DNA from: Rhodocyclaceae bacterium
GTDB lineage: Bacteria > Pseudomonadota > Gammaproteobacteria > Burkholderiales > Rhodocyclaceae
Length of the DNA: 50,502 nucleotides
NCBI GenBank assembly: GCA_016791105.1
Contig: JAEUNM010000013.1
Coordinates: 1 to 50,502, forward strand
Reading direction: 5' to 3'
How positions within the stretch are numbered: position 1 is the first letter of the stretch; every line of letters begins with the position of its first letter. This document shows, in pieces, positions 39,699-47,997 of the stretch. A model generated the notes under the pieces. The model ran no database searches and was not told the DNA's origin. It was given only the letters and a program-made list of their open reading frames with translations. Position numbers and translations under genes: made by a program.

Positions 39699-40877
39699 TC
39701 AATTCGATTTGGATAACTGCCGCATGGCGCGTTCGAGTCCGTCCAGGGTAAGCGAAAACATGCGCTGGCCCATGATTTGACGGATGACCGCAATCGACTG
39801 CCGGTACTCCCAATAGCGCTCCGGTTCCGGATTGAGCCAGCAGGCGGAGGGGTATTGTTCCAGCAGGCGGCGCAGCCATACGGCACCGGGCTCCTCGTTG
39901 TTATATTCGACACTGCCGGCGCGGTTCAGAATTTCGTAAGGGCTCATGCTGGCGTCGCCCACGAATATCAGTTTGTAATCGGGGCCGAAGCGGTGGATCA
40001 CGTCCCAGGTGGAAATGCGGTCGCGGTGGCGGCGGTTATTATCCTGCCAGAGCCACTCATACACGCAGTTGTGGAAGTAATAATATTGCAGGTGCTTGAA
40101 TTCCACGCGCGCCGCGGAAAACAGTTCTTCGCACACCCGCACGTGATCGTCCATGGAGCCGCCCACGTCGAGGAACAGCAGCACCTTGATCTGATTGTGG
40201 CGTTCCGGCCGCAGCAATAAATCCAGCCAGCCGGCATTGCGCGCCGTGGCGCCTATGGTGCCGTCCAGATCCAGTTCGGTGGCCGCGCCTTCACGCGCGA
40301 AGCGGCGCAGGCGGCGCAGTGCAAGTTTGATATTGCGCGTGCCCAGTTCCACGCTGTCGTCCAGGTTGCGGTACACGCGCTCATCCCACACCTTGACGGC
40401 GGTGCGGTTGCCGGCCGATTCGGGGCCTATGCGTATGCCTTCCGGATGGTAGCCGTGGGCGCCGAAAGGGCTGCTGCCGCCCGTGCCTATCCATTTGGAA
40501 CCGCCGGCGTGGCGTCCATCCTGTTCCGCCAGGCGCTTGCGGAATTCTTCCATCAGCTTTTCCCAGCCCAGCTTTTCGATGCGCGCCTTTTCTTCCGCTG
40601 TCAGGTGACGCTGCAACATGAGCTTGAGCCAGTCTTCCGGAATTTCCGCTTCCAGGCCGGGAATGGATTCGACGCCTTTGAAATATTCGCCGAACGCGCG
40701 GTCGAATTTGTCGAAATTGCGTTCGTCCTTGACCATGCAGGTGCGCGCCAGATAGTAGAACTCATCCAGCGAATGGCCGCACACACGCTCGCGCACGGCT
40801 TCCAGCAGCGTGAGCAGTTCTTTGGTCGACACCGGCAGTTTGTGCGACTTGAGATGCAGGAAAAAGTCGATCAGCAT
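39699..40877 (-). CDS. CoxE-like VWA domain protein
   Basis: A 392-residue cytoplasmic protein. The N-terminal helical part (LKSHKLPVSTKELLTLLEAV) is typical of CoxE-like/DUF2201-type partners of MoxR ATPases. The VWA domain (~230-390) has the metal site DVGGSMDD, where the usual DxSxS has Gly in place of the first Ser. Later acidic positions are in VGDASMSPYEI. Such VWA proteins act as adaptors through which an AAA+ MoxR remodels or inserts metal into a target enzyme. It starts 6 bp after the CPBP gene in a compact operon whose target protein is not evident. Confidence 0.85.
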   Translation of the reverse strand: MLIDFFLHLKSHKLPVSTKELLTLLEAVRERVCGHSLDEFYYLARTCMVKDERNFDKFDRAFGEYFKGVESIPGLEAEIPEDWLKLMLQRHLTAEEKARIEKLGWEKLMEEFRKRLAEQDGRHAGGSKWIGTGGSSPFGAHGYHPEGIRIGPESAGNRTAVKVWDERVYRNLDDSVELGTRNIKLALRRLRRFAREGAATELDLDGTIGATARNAGWLDLLLRPERHNQIKVLLFLDVGGSMDDHVRVCEELFSAARVEFKHLQYYYFHNCVYEWLWQDNNRRHRDRISTWDVIHRFGPDYKLIFVGDASMSPYEILNRAGSVEYNNEEPGAVWLRRLLEQYPSACWLNPEPERYWEYRQSIAVIRQIMGQRMFSLTLDGLERAMRQLSKSN

Positions 40878-40883
40878 GGCGGA

Positions 40884-41669
40884 TTACACCTTGCGGCGTT
40901 CCAGGATGCGATACAGCAGGCCCAGGCCGATCAACACTGCTGCCAGCGCGGTATAGCTGGTCGCGGCCTGCAGTGCCCGGCTGCCGGCTTCCCTCAGCGG
41001 CGCCGGGTCGTAGAACATGGCGACGGCGTTGAAGGTGAAGTGCGCCAGCACGCAGGGCAGCAGGGTGCGCGTGCGCCAGTACATCCAGCCGCAAACCAGG
41101 CCGACCAGCATGGCTACGCAGCCCTGATAGACGTTCAGATGTGCCAGCGCGAACAGCAGGGCGGACAGGAAAATCGCCGGCCCGGGCTGGTAATACTTGA
41201 GCAGGCCGCGCAGTATGAGGCCGCGGAACAGCATTTCTTCGGCCCAGGGTGCCACCGCCAGCGTGGCCGCCAGGGCCTCGGGCGAACCATCCAGCATGGA
41301 CGCGAACAGGGCGCGATTGCCGTCCGACATGGGAAGCAAAGTTTCGAGCATATTCACGACGTCGGCCGCGACGAAAGCGCCGCCCCCGGCCACCAGCAGT
41401 ACCGGCACCAACAAATAGGCAGCCACGGTGCGTGCCGGTGTGCGCGTGTCGTGCAGCAGGCGCCGGTAGCCTATGCCGCCGCGCGACATCAGGAAGGCGA
41501 TGATCGTGCCGTAGGACAAAAGCTGCGCCGTGACGCCCATCGCACGCCCGCCAACCTGCGGGCAGAGTACCTGCAACACAGCAAAGTACAAGGTGGCCAA
41601 GCCGTAAGATACCGCCACGGAGAGCGCAGCCTGCCAGATGTCGAGTACGCCGTCGTCCTGTTCCGTCAT
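40884..41669 (-). CDS. CPBP-family intramembrane glutamic protease
   Basis: A 261-residue multi-helix membrane protein. The Abi/CAAX-like motifs are complete: EEMLFRG with Glu144, Glu145 and Arg149; a second motif around FALAHLNVYQG; and HFTFNAVAMF near the C-terminus. The family includes Rce1-like proteases and bacteriocin self-immunity proteins that cleave in the membrane. The ATG at 41667-41669 (MTEQDDG) is preferred over an upstream ATG that overlaps the previous gene. It is placed between a MoxR ATPase and its VWA partner, an unusual insertion. The substrate is unknown. Confidence 0.85.
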   Translation of the reverse strand: MTEQDDGVLDIWQAALSVAVSYGLATLYFAVLQVLCPQVGGRAMGVTAQLLSYGTIIAFLMSRGGIGYRRLLHDTRTPARTVAAYLLVPVLLVAGGGAFVAADVVNMLETLLPMSDGNRALFASMLDGSPEALAATLAVAPWAEEMLFRGLILRGLLKYYQPGPAIFLSALLFALAHLNVYQGCVAMLVGLVCGWMYWRTRTLLPCVLAHFTFNAVAMFYDPAPLREAGSRALQAATSYTALAAVLIGLGLLYRILERRKV

Positions 41670-41679
41670 GGCGGAACTC

Positions 41680-41883
41680 CTACTTGCGCGCCGCCATGGC
41701 ACGGATCAGCCGTACCAGGCACATTGCGAAACCGACCGATCCGGCCGCCAGCATGCCCAAGGTGAGCCATAGCGGGCGGCCCGGCACGCCGGTATCACTG
41801 GCCAAGTTGATGAGGGTGAGCGTGAGCCCCCACATGGCGAGCACGGCAGACGCGATGGCCGTGACCAGGTAGATCGATTTCAA
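41680..41883 (-). CDS. Small two-helix membrane protein in the MoxR operon
   Basis: A 67-residue protein, MKSIYLV start, with two hydrophobic helices (~3-27 and 37-61) and a basic C-terminus (RLIRAMAARK). I recognise no family. It begins 9 bp after the moxR-like gene and ends 10 bp before the CPBP gene, so the operon position is firm. It could be an accessory subunit or substrate of the CPBP protease. Confidence 0.65.
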   Translation of the reverse strand: MKSIYLVTAIASAVLAMWGLTLTLINLASDTGVPGRPLWLTLGMLAAGSVGFAMCLVRLIRAMAARK

Positions 41884-41892
41884 TGCCGGCCC

Positions 41893-42735
41893 CTAACGCC
41901 CCTGGCGCGCCATGAATATGAGGCGCTCGAACAAATGCACGTCCTGTTCATTTTTGAGCAGCGCCCCGGCCAGAGGAGGCAGCGACGTTTTTTGATCCTT
42001 GCTGCGCAGCACTTCGGGCGGGATGTCCTCCGCTACCAGCAGTTTGAGCCAGTCCAGCAGTTCCGACGTGGAAGGCTTCTTTTTGAGCCCGGGAATGTCG
42101 CGCAGTTCGAAAAACACTTCCAGCGCCTCGCGCAGCAGGGCTTTTTTGAGGCCGGGAAAATGCACGTCTATGATGCGCTGCATGGTGTCCCGGTCCGGGA
42201 ATTTGATGTAGTGGAAAAAGCAGCGGCGCAGAAAGGCGTCCGGCAATTCCTTTTCGTTATTGCTGGTGATGAATACCAGCGGCCGGTGCTGCGCCCGCAC
42301 GGTGCGGTGCAGTTCGTAACAGTGGAATTCCATGCGATCGAGTTCGCGCAGCAAATCGTTGGGGAATTCGATGTCGGCCTTGTCGATTTCGTCGATCAGC
42401 ACCACGGTCGGTTCGGCCGCTTCGAATGCCTGCCACAGCACGCCCGGTACGATGTAATTGGCGATGTCCTGCACGCGTGGATCGCCCAGTTGCGAGTCGC
42501 GCAGGCGATTGACGGCGTCGTATTCGTACAGGCCTTGCTGCGCCTTGGTGGTGGATTTGATATGCCATTCGATGAGCGGCAACTGGAGCGCCGCGGCCAC
42601 CTGTTCCGCCAGCATGGTTTTGCCGGTGCCCGGTTCGCCCTTGATAAGTAGCGGCCGCTGCAGGCGTATGGCGGCATTTACGGCCAGCATCAGATCGGCC
42701 GTGGCGACGTAAGCGGACGTACCTTCGAAGCGCAT
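41893..42735 (-). CDS. MoxR-family AAA+ ATPase
   Basis: A 280-residue AAA+ protein. Walker A is GEPGTGKT (33-40), Walker B is VVLIDEIDKAD, sensor 1 is in FITSNNEKELPDAFLRRC, which also carries the arginine finger, and a C-terminal lid follows. MoxR ATPases work with VWA partners as chaperones for metallo-enzymes or membrane complexes. It is the first gene of the minus-strand operon that also holds a membrane peptide, a CPBP protease and the VWA protein. A GGAGG site lies 8 bp before the ATG and TATAAT stands at 42762-42767 on the same strand. Confidence 0.9.
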   Translation of the reverse strand: MRFEGTSAYVATADLMLAVNAAIRLQRPLLIKGEPGTGKTMLAEQVAAALQLPLIEWHIKSTTKAQQGLYEYDAVNRLRDSQLGDPRVQDIANYIVPGVLWQAFEAAEPTVVLIDEIDKADIEFPNDLLRELDRMEFHCYELHRTVRAQHRPLVFITSNNEKELPDAFLRRCFFHYIKFPDRDTMQRIIDVHFPGLKKALLREALEVFFELRDIPGLKKKPSTSELLDWLKLLVAEDIPPEVLRSKDQKTSLPPLAGALLKNEQDVHLFERLIFMARQGR

Positions 42736-42761
42736 GAAACTTTCCTCCGGGCGAGTGGCCG

Positions 42762-42767
42762 ATTATA
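42762..42767 (-). promoter_or_regulatory. -10 box of the MoxR operon
   Basis: A perfect TATAAT on the minus strand, ~27 bp before the moxR-like ATG. No good -35 is seen at 16-18 bp. The gap of 82 bp is shared with the divergent acuI-like gene. Confidence 0.45.
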
Positions 42768-42817
42768 CGGCGGCGCCACAGTGCTAATCTTGCATCCCCC
42801 AAAGAGGAGAATCAGAT

Positions 42818-43804
42818 ATGTTTAAAGCCATTTTGTTGAATCGTGCAGAAAGCGGCGCCACGCAGGCGGCGCTGGCCGATCTGGAAATTTCCCAATTGCC
42901 CGCCGCCGACGTGCGCGTGCGAGTGTCCCATTCCACGCTCAATTACAAGGACGGGCTGGCGATTACCGGCAAAGGACCGGTGGTGCGCAAGTGGCCCATG
43001 GTGCCGGGTATCGATTTTGCCGGCGTGGTCGAGCATAGTGACAGCCCGCTCTGGAAAGCCGGCGACGCGGTCATTCTGAATGGCTGGGGCGTGGGTGAAA
43101 CGCACTGGGGCGGGCTCTCCCAATATGCGTCGGTGAAGGGCGAATGGCTGGTGGCGCAGCCGGCCGGCCTTACCCCGCGCGAAGCCATGGCCATAGGCAC
43201 GGCCGGCTATACCGCCATGCTGTGCGTGCTGGCGCTGGAAAAGCATGGCCTCGAGCCGGGCGACGGCGAAGTGCTGGTGACGGGCGCCAATGGCGGCGTC
43301 GGCTCGGTGGCGATCGCGCTGCTGGCGAAACTGGGCTACAAGGTGATCGCCTCCACCGGGCGTATGCAGGAGGCGGATTACCTGAAGTCGCTGGGGGCGG
43401 CCGACATCATCGATCGCGCCGAACTGTCCGCGCCCGGCAAGCCCCTGGGGCGCGAGCGCTGGGCCGGGGTGGTGGATAGCGTGGGTTCGCACACGCTCGC
43501 CAATGCCTGTGCCACCACGCGCTATCGCGGCGCCGTGGCGGCTTGCGGGCTTGCCCAGGGCATGGATTTTCCATCCAGCGTGGCCCCTTTCATCCTGCGT
43601 GGCGTCACACTGTACGGCGTGGATAGCGTCATGGCACCGTTGGCGGTGCGCCAGGAGGCCTGGGCAAGACTGGCGCGCGACCTCGATCTGGGCAAACTAG
43701 GCGCGATCAGCCGCGACATCAGTCTGGCCGAGGCGCTGGATGTGGCGCCGCAAATTCTCGCCGGCCAGGTGCGCGGGCGCGTGGTGGTGCATGTCGATCG
43801 CTAA
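42818..43804 (+). CDS. acuI: Acryloyl-CoA reductase-like MDR oxidoreductase (AcuI/YhdH family), copy 2
   Basis: A 328-residue NADPH-dependent reductase. It shows the family motifs more canonically than copy 1: STLNYKDGLAITGKGPVVR, PGIDFAGVVE, GWGVGETHWGGL, and TGANGGVGSVAIALLAKLGY for nucleotide binding. A strong AGAGGAGA ribosome site precedes the ATG. It reduces acryloyl-CoA to propionyl-CoA in acrylate, 3-hydroxypropionate or DMSP breakdown. It is divergent from the MoxR operon, and its end overlaps the start of the DUF5329 gene by 14 bp. The two copies differ throughout, so they are paralogues rather than a recent duplication. Confidence 0.87.
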   Translation: MFKAILLNRAESGATQAALADLEISQLPAADVRVRVSHSTLNYKDGLAITGKGPVVRKWPMVPGIDFAGVVEHSDSPLWKAGDAVILNGWGVGETHWGGLSQYASVKGEWLVAQPAGLTPREAMAIGTAGYTAMLCVLALEKHGLEPGDGEVLVTGANGGVGSVAIALLAKLGYKVIASTGRMQEADYLKSLGAADIIDRAELSAPGKPLGRERWAGVVDSVGSHTLANACATTRYRGAVAACGLAQGMDFPSSVAPFILRGVTLYGVDSVMAPLAVRQEAWARLARDLDLGKLGAISRDISLAEALDVAPQILAGQVRGRVVVHVDR

Positions 43805-44207
43805 GAAACTTCGTTTCCTGCCTGGCGGGTGGTTCGGCTGGCGCTTTGCGCCGGCCGTGCTGCTCGCATTGGTATTGGGCGCGGCGCATGCGGCCGCCAC
43901 CGCGCCGGCCGTGCGTTCGGAAATCGAGGCGCTCATGGCCGTGCTGCGTACCTCCGACTGCCGCTTCAACCGCAACGGAAGCTGGCACGACGGCGCCGCG
44001 GCGAGCGCGCATCTGCTCGGCAAGCTGGACTATCTGGAGCGTCGCGGCCAGGTGGAAAGTACGGAACGGTTTATCGAACTGGCTGCTTCCGCAAGCAGTG
44101 CCAGCGGCAAAGCCTATGCCGTGCAGTGCGGAGGTGCGCCCGCACAACCCAGCCGTGACTGGCTGCTGGCCCAATTGCGCGCCCTGCGCACCCCTGCCGC
44201 GCGCTGA
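43791..44207 (+). CDS. DUF5329 family exported protein
   Basis: A 138-residue protein. The ATG at 43791 overlaps the end of the acuI-like gene by 14 bp and begins a signal peptide (FAPAVLLALVLGAAHAAA). The mature part has the DUF5329 pattern: SEIEALMAVL, then SDCRFNRNGSWHDGAAASAHLLGKLDYL, then STERFIELAASASSASGKAY. The two Cys (in SDCRF and VQCGG) may form a disulfide. The family is small, periplasmic and uncharacterised. The C-terminus is basic and short. Confidence 0.82.
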   Translation: MSIAKKLRFLPGGWFGWRFAPAVLLALVLGAAHAAATAPAVRSEIEALMAVLRTSDCRFNRNGSWHDGAAASAHLLGKLDYLERRGQVESTERFIELAASASSASGKAYAVQCGGAPAQPSRDWLLAQLRALRTPAAR

Positions 44208-44213
44208 AGCGGC

Positions 44214-44864
44214 ATGGCCAGAGCTGCCTACCGTGCCGCGCAGCAGGCGCTCAGTGCGGCGGATCCGGTCATGGCAGCCTTGATCGAGCGCGTCGGCCCC
44301 TGCCGTCTGGTAGTGAAGCGCCGCGCCAGCCCGTATGAGGCGCTCGCCCACGCCGTTGCCCATCAACAATTGCATGCAGCGGCGGCCAATGCCATGTTGA
44401 AACGGCTGTCCATGCTGGGCGGCGACGGGGAGAACCTGCCGCAAGCCGCGCAACTGCTTGCGATGGGCGACCAGGAATTGCGTGGCTGCGGTTTTTCGCG
44501 CGCCAAAATGGCAGCCCTGCGCGACATCGCCGCGCGCACGCTGGACGGCACCGTGCCGAACCGCCGCGCGCTGCAGCGGCTGGACGACGCAGCCGTGATC
44601 GAGCGGCTCACGCAATTGCGCGGAGTGGGCCCGTGGACCGTGGAAATGCTGCTCATATTCACGCTGGGCCGGCCCGACGTGCTGCCGGCCAACGACTACG
44701 GCGTGCGCAATGGCTTCCGCCGCGCTTACGGCCTGACCGATCTGCCCACGCCGCGCGCCCTGGCTGAGCACGGCCAGCGCTGGCAGCCTTGGCGCAGCAT
44801 CGCCGCCTGGTATTTGTGGCGTGCGGTGGAATTGCCGGCGGAACAATTCGGCGCGAATTCCTGA
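44214..44864 (+). CDS. DNA-3-methyladenine glycosylase II (AlkA-like)
   Basis: A 216-residue HhH-GPD glycosylase that removes alkylated purines, starting base-excision repair. The hairpin-helix-hairpin reads [18 protein letters not shown] and the catalytic Asp161 is in [17 protein letters not shown]. The [17 protein letters not shown] segment is typical of the group. It lacks the N-terminal TATA-box-like domain of E. coli AlkA, so it is of the short form, and has no Fe-S cysteines. It lies 6 bp after the DUF5329 gene and is probably co-transcribed. Confidence 0.9.
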   Translation: MARAAYRAAQQALSAADPVMAALIERVGPCRLVVKRRASPYEALAHAVAHQQLHAAAANAMLKRLSMLGGDGENLPQAAQLLAMGDQELRGCGFSRAKMAALRDIAARTLDGTVPNRRALQRLDDAAVIERLTQLRGVGPWTVEMLLIFTLGRPDVLPANDYGVRNGFRRAYGLTDLPTPRALAEHGQRWQPWRSIAAWYLWRAVELPAEQFGANS

Positions 44865-44958
44865 GCCACGGCGCCGGCCCTCGATTGCGCTGGCGGCTGG
44901 CTATACTGCTGGAATCGGTCCGGCCCGAGCCGGCCCTGTTCCGACCTGGAGAGTCCGC

Positions 44959-45417
44959 ATGAAACTGAACGTAAACGGGCAGGCGCTGGCCGCCAACGTG
45001 CCCGGCGACATGCCGTTGTTGTGGGTGCTGCGCGATCACTTGAATCTGACCGGCACCAAATACGGCTGCGGCATCGGCCAGTGCGGCGCCTGCACCGTGC
45101 ATCTGGACGGCGCGCCGGTGCGCGCCTGCCTGACGCCGGCCGCCGAGGCGGTGGGCAAGAAAGTGCTCACCATAGAAGGGGCCGCCGACACGCCGCGTGG
45201 GCGTGCCGTGCAGGCGGCCTGGGAAAAACTGAACGTCGTGCAGTGCGGCTACTGCCAGTCCGGGCAAATCATGAGCGCGATTGCGCTGATCGAATCCAAT
45301 CCGGTGCCTACCGAACTGGATATCGACGCCGCCATGGCCGGCAATATATGCCGCTGCGCCACCTATCAACGCATACGCGCCGCGATCCTCGAAGCGGCGG
45401 CTGCGCCACGCGGCTGA
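44959..45417 (+). CDS. iorA: Isoquinoline 1-oxidoreductase-type small subunit, two [2Fe-2S] clusters
   Basis: A 152-residue electron-transfer subunit of a molybdenum hydroxylase. The plant-type cluster motif [12 protein letters not shown] lies at ~40-50 with its fourth Cys in VRACLTPA. The second cluster motif is [11 protein letters not shown] (~98) with [12 protein letters not shown] (~130). It passes electrons from the molybdenum subunit encoded 10 bp downstream. TATACT stands at 44902-44907 upstream, without a well-spaced -35. The substrate may be an aldehyde or N-heterocycle. No FAD subunit is present, as usual for the Ior type, where a cytochrome takes the electrons. Confidence 0.92.
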   Translation: MKLNVNGQALAANVPGDMPLLWVLRDHLNLTGTKYGCGIGQCGACTVHLDGAPVRACLTPAAEAVGKKVLTIEGAADTPRGRAVQAAWEKLNVVQCGYCQSGQIMSAIALIESNPVPTELDIDAAMAGNICRCATYQRIRAAILEAAAAPRG

Positions 45418-45427
45418 GGCGGCGACC

Positions 45428-47617
45428 ATGGAAAGTATCGACAGCAAGGGCATCGTCAATCTGAGCCGGCGCCAGTTCATGCAGGGTGGCGCCGCGCTCA
45501 CCCTGGGAATTCTGCTGGGCCGCGCGCTGCCGGCACAGGCAGCCGCAGCGGCGGCGCCGGCCGCCGAGCCGGCGGCTTACGTGCGCATAGGCGCCGACAA
45601 TAGCGTCACCATCATCGCCCAGCACCTCGAAATGGGGCAGGGCACCTACACCGGCCTTGCCACGCTGCTGGCGGACGAAATGGATGCGGCCTGGTCGCAG
45701 GTGCGCATGGAGGGCGCGCCGGCTGACGCTGCGCGCTACGGCAATCGCAAGATGGGCGGCATGCAGGGCACCGGCGGCAGCACGGCGATGGCCAATTCCT
45801 GGGAAACCATGCGGCGTGCCGGCGCCGCCGCGCGGGCCATGCTGGTGGCGGCAGCCGCGAAACAATGGGATGTGCCGCGCGGCACCATCACCGTGCGTGA
45901 GGGGGTGGTGCTGCACGACCCGTCCGGCCGCCGCGCAAATTTTGGCGAACTGGCGGCCGCGGCAGCGCGCGAGTCGGTGCCCGAGCGCCTGTTCCTGAAA
46001 AATCCGCATGAATTCACGCTGATCGGCAAGCCCCTGGCGCGCATCGATAATCGCGACAAGGTGACCGGCGCCGCGCGCTATACGCAGGACGTGAAATTGC
46101 CCGGCATGCTGGTTGCGCTGGTCCAGCACGCGCCGCGCTTCGGCGCCAAGGTGGCCAGTTTCGACGACAAGGCCGCACGCCGCGTCAAAGGCGTGGTGGA
46201 GGTGGTGCAGATTCCGTCCGGCGTGGCCGTGCTGGCGGGCGATTTCTGGAGCGCCCGGCGCGGCCGCGACGCCCTGCGTGTGAAATGGGACGAAAGCGCG
46301 GCATTCGCGCTCAGCTCGCGCGACATCTACGCGCGCTACCGCGAATTGGCCAAACAGCCCGGCACCGTCGCGCGGCAGGACGGCGATGCCGATGCGGCGC
46401 TGGCGGGCGCGGCGAAAAAGCTGCAGGTGGGCTATGAATTTCCGTTCCTCGCGCACGCTGCCATGGAGCCGCTCAATTGCGTCATACGGCTCGATAGCGG
46501 CGGCTGCGAAGCATGGAACGGCGAGCAGTTGCAGAGCGTGGATCAGGCCGCGCTGGCGGAGCTATTTGGCCTGCCGCCGGAGCGCGTCAAAATCAACATG
46601 CTCTACGCGGGCGGCAGTTTCGGCCGCCGCGCCAATCCGGCGTCGGATTACGTGCTGGAGTGCGGCCATATCGTCAAGGCGCTGGCTGGCGGCGCGCTGG
46701 GCGGCCGGCCGGTGAAACTGGTCTGGACGCGCGAGGACGACATGCGCGCCGGCTATTACCGCCCTGCCTACGTGCATGCGCTCGAAGCCGGTCTGGATGC
46801 GCAGGGCAAAATCGTGGCCTGGAAACATCGCATCGTCGGCCAGGGCATATTGGCCAGTTCGCCGTTCAAGGCGCGCGTGCAGGACGGCATCGACCCGACC
46901 GTCGTGAAAGGTGCCTACAACCTGCCTTATGGCTTCGGCACGCAACGAGTGGACGTCCATATGCCGGAGTTGCCGGTCCCGGTATTGTGGTGGCGTTCGG
47001 TCGCTTCGTCTCACAATGCCTATGCCGTCGAAACCTTCCTGGATCAGATTGCGGCGGCGGCCGGTCGCGATCCGGCCGATCTGCGCCTCGAATTGCTGGC
47101 CGGACGCGAGCGCCACCTGGCCGTGCTGCGCCTCGTGCTGGAAAAGGCCGATTGGACCAAGCCGCTGGCGCAGGGCGCGCCGGGCGACAAGCGTGGCCGC
47201 GGCTTGGCGTTGCACGAGTCATTCGACAGCGTGGTGGCCCAGGTGGCGGAAGTGAGCATCAAGGCGGATGGCTCATTTACGGTAGACCGCGTGGTATGCG
47301 CGGTCGATTGCGGGCTGGCCATCAATCCGGATGTGGTGCGTGCGCAGATGGAAGGCGGGATAGGCTACGGGCTTTCGGCTGCGCTGTCAGGTGCCATCAC
47401 CTTCAACAAAGGGCGTGTGGACCAGTCGAATTTCGATAATTACACCGTGCTGCGCATGCCGCAAATGCCCAAGGTGGATGTGCATATCGTGCCCAGCGCG
47501 GCCGCGCCGACCGGGGTGGGCGAGCCGGGCTTGCCGCCCATCGCTCCGGCCGTTGCCAATGCGCTGGCGCAGGCCGGCGCCAAACGCATCACCAGTTTGC
47601 CGATCAAACTTGCCTGA
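45428..47617 (+). CDS. iorB: Isoquinoline 1-oxidoreductase-type molybdopterin subunit
   Basis: A 729-residue xanthine-oxidase-family subunit. The twin-arginine leader ([20 protein letters not shown]) shows export as a folded holoenzyme, carrying the small subunit along. Cofactor segments: [44 protein letters not shown], and C-terminal [18 protein letters not shown] with the conserved active-site Glu in GVGEPGLP. It oxidises an aldehyde or N-heteroaromatic with water as oxygen donor, at the periplasmic side. XdhC-type maturation genes are not in the window. A strong palindromic terminator follows. Confidence 0.92.
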   Translation: MESIDSKGIVNLSRRQFMQGGAALTLGILLGRALPAQAAAAAAPAAEPAAYVRIGADNSVTIIAQHLEMGQGTYTGLATLLADEMDAAWSQVRMEGAPADAARYGNRKMGGMQGTGGSTAMANSWETMRRAGAAARAMLVAAAAKQWDVPRGTITVREGVVLHDPSGRRANFGELAAAAARESVPERLFLKNPHEFTLIGKPLARIDNRDKVTGAARYTQDVKLPGMLVALVQHAPRFGAKVASFDDKAARRVKGVVEVVQIPSGVAVLAGDFWSARRGRDALRVKWDESAAFALSSRDIYARYRELAKQPGTVARQDGDADAALAGAAKKLQVGYEFPFLAHAAMEPLNCVIRLDSGGCEAWNGEQLQSVDQAALAELFGLPPERVKINMLYAGGSFGRRANPASDYVLECGHIVKALAGGALGGRPVKLVWTREDDMRAGYYRPAYVHALEAGLDAQGKIVAWKHRIVGQGILASSPFKARVQDGIDPTVVKGAYNLPYGFGTQRVDVHMPELPVPVLWWRSVASSHNAYAVETFLDQIAAAAGRDPADLRLELLAGRERHLAVLRLVLEKADWTKPLAQGAPGDKRGRGLALHESFDSVVAQVAEVSIKADGSFTVDRVVCAVDCGLAINPDVVRAQMEGGIGYGLSAALSGAITFNKGRVDQSNFDNYTVLRMPQMPKVDVHIVPSAAAPTGVGEPGLPPIAPAVANALAQAGAKRITSLPIKLA

Positions 47618-47997
47618 ACGCCGCTGCAGAAAAAACGGACGGCGCCCTGCAGTGCCTGCAGGGCGCCGTCGCGGGCGGATTTTTCATTGTGCCCGAATTT
47701 CCCGTAGTGTCCGATGCCAGCGCAGCCGCGTCGAAAAACGCCCTTCAGTAGTCTGCCACCGTACGCAGTATAGTTGTCCGCCTTGCGCCGTGCAATGTCG
47801 CAGCGCTAACTTTTCGTCATGAGGAGGGTGCTGACGCTTCCCCTGCTGTTGCGAAAATAAACAAATCTCTCTTAATAAATCACTGCGGCGGATTGATGCT
47901 GCGTGGGAAAACTAAGCAGGCCGAAAAAAGCACTGAGACGGGGCGCGCGTTGCGCGCCAAATTCTTGCGATCGGTCAAGCAGGGCGTGCGGCCAGCC
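47618..47997. other. Intergenic region between iorB and spoVR
   Basis: About 380 bp between convergent genes, including the iorB terminator. The rest, notably 47815-47880, is more AT-rich than the surroundings and shows no frame with a ribosome site and no clear structure. I see nothing else there. Confidence 0.5.
47638..47670 (+). terminator. Rho-independent terminator of iorAB
   Basis: A perfect 15-bp stem (GACGGCGCCCTGCAG and its complement) with a 3-nt loop starts 20 bp after the iorB stop. It is preceded by AAAAAA, and ATTTTTC follows 9 bp after the stem. It is among the strongest hairpins in the window. Confidence 0.8.
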
